Source: Anaerolineales bacterium
GTDB lineage: Bacteria > Chloroflexota > Anaerolineae > Anaerolineales > Villigracilaceae
Length of the DNA: 20,628 nt
Direction of reading: 5' to 3'
Assembly: GCA_016789485.1 (NCBI GenBank)
Contig: JAEURE010000011.1
Coordinates: 1-20,628 of the forward strand
This document shows, piece after piece, positions 18,307 through 20,628 of this stretch; position 1 is the stretch's first letter, and each line of letters opens with the position of its first letter. The notes beneath the pieces were generated by a model that saw only the letters and a list, made by a program, of their open reading frames with translations, was not told the origin of the DNA and made no database searches. Position numbers and translations under genes: made by a program.

Positions 18307-19824
18307 ATGGCAGAATATAATTCTCTTGAAAAAATCCGTTTGCAGAAATTGGAAGAACTCCGTGCGGAAGGCGTGGAGGGATATCCCACACGGGCCAAAC
18401 GCACACATACCAGTGCTCAGGCTATTGCAGAGTTTGAAGCCGGCGAGGCTGGGAGCGTTGAAGTAAAAGCCACTCTTGCTGGACGCATTCGCTCAATGCG
18501 CCCCAAAGGCAAGCTTTCTTTTGTGCACATCGAAGATGGCGATGGCAAGATCCAGTTATTCTTGCGTGTGAACGAGCTGGGTGAGGACCGCCTTGCTTTC
18601 TTCAACAAGATGTTCGATCTTGGCGATTTTGTCGAAGCGACAGGAGTGATGTTCCGTACCAAAACTGGTGAAGTTTCGCTTCATGTCCACGACTTCAAAC
18701 TGCTTGCAAAATCCATAACCCCTCTTCCCGCTGACAAAGATGTGACTCAGGAAGATGGCACGGTTGTCCGCCATGCCACGCTGGAAGACCCTGAAATCCG
18801 CGCCCGCCAGCGCTACGCGGATTTGGCTGTCAACCCTGATGTGCGCGAGACATTCCGCAAACGCGCAAAACTCATCAAGGCTTTGCGAACCTTTCTCGAT
18901 GAGCACGACTTTCTCGAAGTGGAAACCCCCATCCTCCAGCCATTGTATGGCGGCGCGGCAGCCCGTCCGTTCGTGACGCATCACAACGAACTGGATCAGG
19001 ATATGTATCTGCGCATCTCGTTTGAGTTGTATCTCAAGCGTTTGCTGGTCGGCAACCTGGAACGAGTCTATGAAATTGGGCGTGATTTCCGTAATGAGGG
19101 CGTTTCGTTCAAACATAATCCTGAATTTACCCAGCTTGAGTTCTACTGGGCATATGCTGATTATCTGCAAGTGATGGAGCTGACCGAGCAGCTGGTGGCG
19201 TATGCCGCTGAGCAGGTGACCGGTTCGACCAAGGTCAAATTTGGTGAACACGAATTGGAATTCAAACCACCGTGGAAGCGTGTGGAAATGCGTCAGGGCA
19301 TCCTTGAAACGAGCGGCATTGACATTGCCGAGCATAAAACTGCCGAAGAGTTGCTGAAAGCAATTCAACAGAAACAGCCCAAGGCGGCGCCTGACCCGAA
19401 ATCCACCCGCGGCAAGTTGATCGATTTCCTCCTTGGCGAATTTCTCGAGCCGACTCTCATCCAGCCGACTTTTCTTTACAATTATCCGCGTGATATTTCG
19501 CCGTTGGCAAAATCCATTCCTGGCGATGCACTCACTGTGGAACGCTTTGAAGGATATGTTGCAGGCTTTGAGTTGTGCAATGCCTTCACTGAATTGAACG
19601 ATCCGCTTGATCAGGAACAACGCTTCCTCGAAATGGGACGCGATTACGAGGCCGACGATGAAGAGAAGCATCCGCTGGATGAGGATTATTTGCGTGCCAT
19701 GCGTTATGGCATGCCACCGAATGGTGGCTTCGGCATGGGTGTGGACCGTCTTGCCATGGTGCTGACGGATAAGCATTCCATTCGTGAGGTGCTGTTGTTT
19801 CCAGCACTGCGGAAAGAAGAGTAA
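18307..19824 (+). CDS. lysS: Lysyl-tRNA synthetase, class II
   Basis: 505 residues, typical length. The N-terminal OB-fold anticodon-binding domain (about 45-150) has AGRIRSMRPKGKLSFVHIEDG. The class II core follows, with motif 1 around FRKRAKLIKALRTFLDEHDFLEVETPI. Motif 2 is RDFRNEGVSFKHNPEFTQLE, starting at Arg259, with ATP-binding Arg262. Motif 3 is GGFGMGVDRLAM, with Arg481 closing the site. LEDPEIRARQRYADL and ELCNAFTELNDPLDQ are LysRS-specific. It charges tRNA-Lys in the cytoplasm. It starts at ATG 18307; the Shine-Dalgarno is weak, a purine-rich GGGAAGAAAG at 18285-18294. No T-box leader is seen. It ends at a strong terminator. Confidence 0.97.
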   Translation: MAEYNSLEKIRLQKLEELRAEGVEGYPTRAKRTHTSAQAIAEFEAGEAGSVEVKATLAGRIRSMRPKGKLSFVHIEDGDGKIQLFLRVNELGEDRLAFFNKMFDLGDFVEATGVMFRTKTGEVSLHVHDFKLLAKSITPLPADKDVTQEDGTVVRHATLEDPEIRARQRYADLAVNPDVRETFRKRAKLIKALRTFLDEHDFLEVETPILQPLYGGAAARPFVTHHNELDQDMYLRISFELYLKRLLVGNLERVYEIGRDFRNEGVSFKHNPEFTQLEFYWAYADYLQVMELTEQLVAYAAEQVTGSTKVKFGEHELEFKPPWKRVEMRQGILETSGIDIAEHKTAEELLKAIQQKQPKAAPDPKSTRGKLIDFLLGEFLEPTLIQPTFLYNYPRDISPLAKSIPGDALTVERFEGYVAGFELCNAFTELNDPLDQEQRFLEMGRDYEADDEEKHPLDEDYLRAMRYGMPPNGGFGMGVDRLAMVLTDKHSIREVLLFPALRKEE

Positions 19825-19828
19825 TTTT

Positions 19829-19860
19829 GAGGCGGATGTTTCATCATCCGCCTCTTTTTT
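19829..19860 (+). terminator. Rho-independent terminator of lysS
   Basis: GAGGCGGATG (19829-19838) and CATCCGCCTC (19845-19854) form a perfect 10-bp stem with a 6-base loop, followed by six T, five bases after the lysS stop. Confidence 0.95.
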
Positions 19861-19945
19861 ATTTATCACCCGAAAGTGGGAGAAGGTCTTTGTGACCTTT
19901 TGGGGAAACAACTCTGCGACACTCCAGAATAAAATGGATTTATCA

Positions 19946-19979
19946 AACAGATGGCAGTCACTTGTGATTGTCATCTGTT
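19946..19979 (+). repeat. 16-bp hairpin upstream of the small membrane protein
   Basis: AACAGATGGCAGTCAC (19946-19961) pairs with GTGATTGTCATCTGTT (19964-19979), all 16 positions counting two G-U pairs, around two bases. It carries the GGCAGTCACTT core related to the 16289-16322 palindrome. It ends seven bases before the AAGGAG ribosome-binding site of the next gene, so it is probably in the mRNA leader. The rest of the 19861-20002 gap shows no clear promoter. Confidence 0.7.
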
Positions 19980-20002
19980 ATTCTGTAAGGAGAGAGAAAA
20001 AA

Positions 20003-20578
20003 ATGTCAGAACTTGATGTACGCAGTTTCTTTGAGTTTGATGAAGGTGACCTTGTCGCCAATCGCGCAGGCAGACTGTCTGAAAAACAGGACGCGAAAAT
20101 TAGCGAAGCCGAAAGCGGTGCCAATCAGATCTTCGTTTGGGTAGGTGTGATCCTTATCTTGATGGCAATTGCCGTATCCTATTCCATGATCAACGCTGCC
20201 ATGGACGCTGGCTGGAGCTTTGGCTCGAACTCGGACATGGTCGGTTCTTTCCTTGCCTTGGCGGTTGTCTGGCTTTTACTGGGCGGTTTTGCCTTTGGGT
20301 CATTCAAAATTGCATTTAGTAAATTGGATTATTCTCTGCAAAAAGTGGAGGGGAAGGTGAATTTCGTACGAGTGGAGAAACGGGTTTCAAATCCCTCTTC
20401 CTCTGGCCAAAAATATAGAACGGAACAACAATATGAATTGCGCGTTGGGCGCGTCGTCTTTGAAGATGTGGACGAGGAATTGCTGAATGTCATTGAAGAT
20501 GGCGACGTCTATACCTTCTATTACACCAAAGATACAAAAGACATTCTGTCTTGCGAATTTATTTCAAAAGGAAAATAA
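20003..20578 (+). CDS. Small two-TM membrane protein (hypothetical)
   Basis: 191 residues from ATG 20003; the open frame upstream is only the leader. AAGGAG lies ten bases before the start. A charged N-terminus (1-40; VRSFFEFDEGDLVANRAGRL) precedes two hydrophobic segments, about 43-63 and 79-103, with a short loop (AMDAGWSFGSNSD). A C-terminal soluble domain (about 112-190) of alternating hydrophobic and charged strands follows (KVEGKVNFVRVEKRVSN, QQYELRVGRVVFED, DGDVYTFYYTKDTKDILSCEF). Neither a signal peptide nor a catalytic motif is seen. The next gene starts three bases after the stop with a very similar opening, so this looks like the first of a tandem pair. I do not recognise a function. 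Confidence 0.75.
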   Translation: MSELDVRSFFEFDEGDLVANRAGRLSEKQDAKISEAESGANQIFVWVGVILILMAIAVSYSMINAAMDAGWSFGSNSDMVGSFLALAVVWLLLGGFAFGSFKIAFSKLDYSLQKVEGKVNFVRVEKRVSNPSSSGQKYRTEQQYELRVGRVVFEDVDEELLNVIEDGDVYTFYYTKDTKDILSCEFISKGK

Positions 20579-20581
20579 AAC

Positions 20582-20628
20582 ATGACTAAAGATTTAAAAC
20601 TTCAGGAATATTTCAAATTCACCCAAAG
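20582..20628 (+). CDS. Start of a probable paralogue of the preceding membrane protein (partial)
   Basis: ATG 20582 opens MTKDLKLQEYFKFTQ and runs off the window. The pattern L-x3-(Y/F)-F-x-F matches LDVRSFFEF of the preceding gene at the same distance from the start. AAAGGA (20567-20572) overlaps the previous stop region and gives normal spacing. Only about 15 residues are visible, so the paralogy is provisional. Confidence 0.55.
   Translation, partial: MTKDLKLQEYFKFTQ

Noticed and set aside
18556..19974. Long open frame (472 codons) antisense to lysS
   Set aside because: It lies opposite a clear LysRS, has no recognisable domain and shows shadow-type composition (His/Arg/Phe-rich). It is a codon-bias shadow.
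1..20628. tRNA, rRNA, CRISPR or insertion sequence
   Set aside because: Both strands were read for T-loop GTTCGANNC and cloverleaf arms, regular direct repeats with spacers and transposase proteins. None was found; the heptamer repeat at 13564 is too short to be a CRISPR.

Overview
The window reads as chromosomal DNA of a Chloroflexota bacterium, most likely class Anaerolineae. This is inferred from protein style (DUF92 membrane protein, bactofilin, the wording of GreA, CspA and LysS, a LuxR-type regulator with a Thr/Pro-rich outer tail) and from intergenic gaps filled with short palindromes of the kind common in that group. No database was searched. There is no phage, plasmid, transposase, CRISPR array, rRNA or tRNA. 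It is a dense housekeeping and accessory region, and minus-strand genes fill most of it.

Left part (1-7.4 kb): the 3' end of a uridine-kinase-like gene (+) meets a minus-strand run at a symmetrical terminator (431-460). In transcription order the run is bactofilin, a ProRS-like protein without an aminoacylation core, a PH-like membrane protein, a DUF92 membrane protein, a GNAT acetyltransferase, a DFR-like SDR and an aldo/keto reductase of the GPR/YghZ type. Spacers of 3-10 bp or a TGATG overlap join several of them. Three gaps in the run carry palindromic or REP-like repeats.

Middle part (6.6-12.4 kb): a sugar-nucleotide epimerase-like SDR, a membrane-anchored LuxR-type regulator, an alkyladenine DNA glycosylase and FabI lie head to tail on minus. 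A divergent promoter serves cspA (+), which has a long leader with a terminator-like hairpin. cspA converges on a DEAD-box RNA helicase (-) that also has a long structured leader, so the two form a cold-shock/RNA-remodelling pair sharing one bidirectional terminator. An EamA transporter follows.

Right-middle part (12.5-16.7 kb): a compact minus-strand operon encodes a BchC-like medium-chain dehydrogenase, a ComB-like phosphatase, a QueD/PTPS-like protein with several active-site residues replaced, and a GT4 glycosyltransferase. A permuted NlpC/P60 (YiiX-like) hydrolase lies just downstream. This is the best candidate for an undescribed small-molecule pathway. Its promoter is embedded in a 13-bp palindrome. 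A PilZ protein gene lies upstream, diverging from a PIG-L-type deacetylase.

Right part (16.8-20.6 kb, +): PIG-L deacetylase, greA (strong promoter, two leader hairpins), lysS, then a small two-TM protein followed 3 bp later by the start of what looks like its paralogue.

The two points most worth following are the ProRS-like protein that keeps the editing and anticodon-binding domains but has lost class II motifs 1-3 (candidate stand-alone tRNA-Pro editing factor), and the dehydrogenase/ComB/PTPS-like/GT4 operon.
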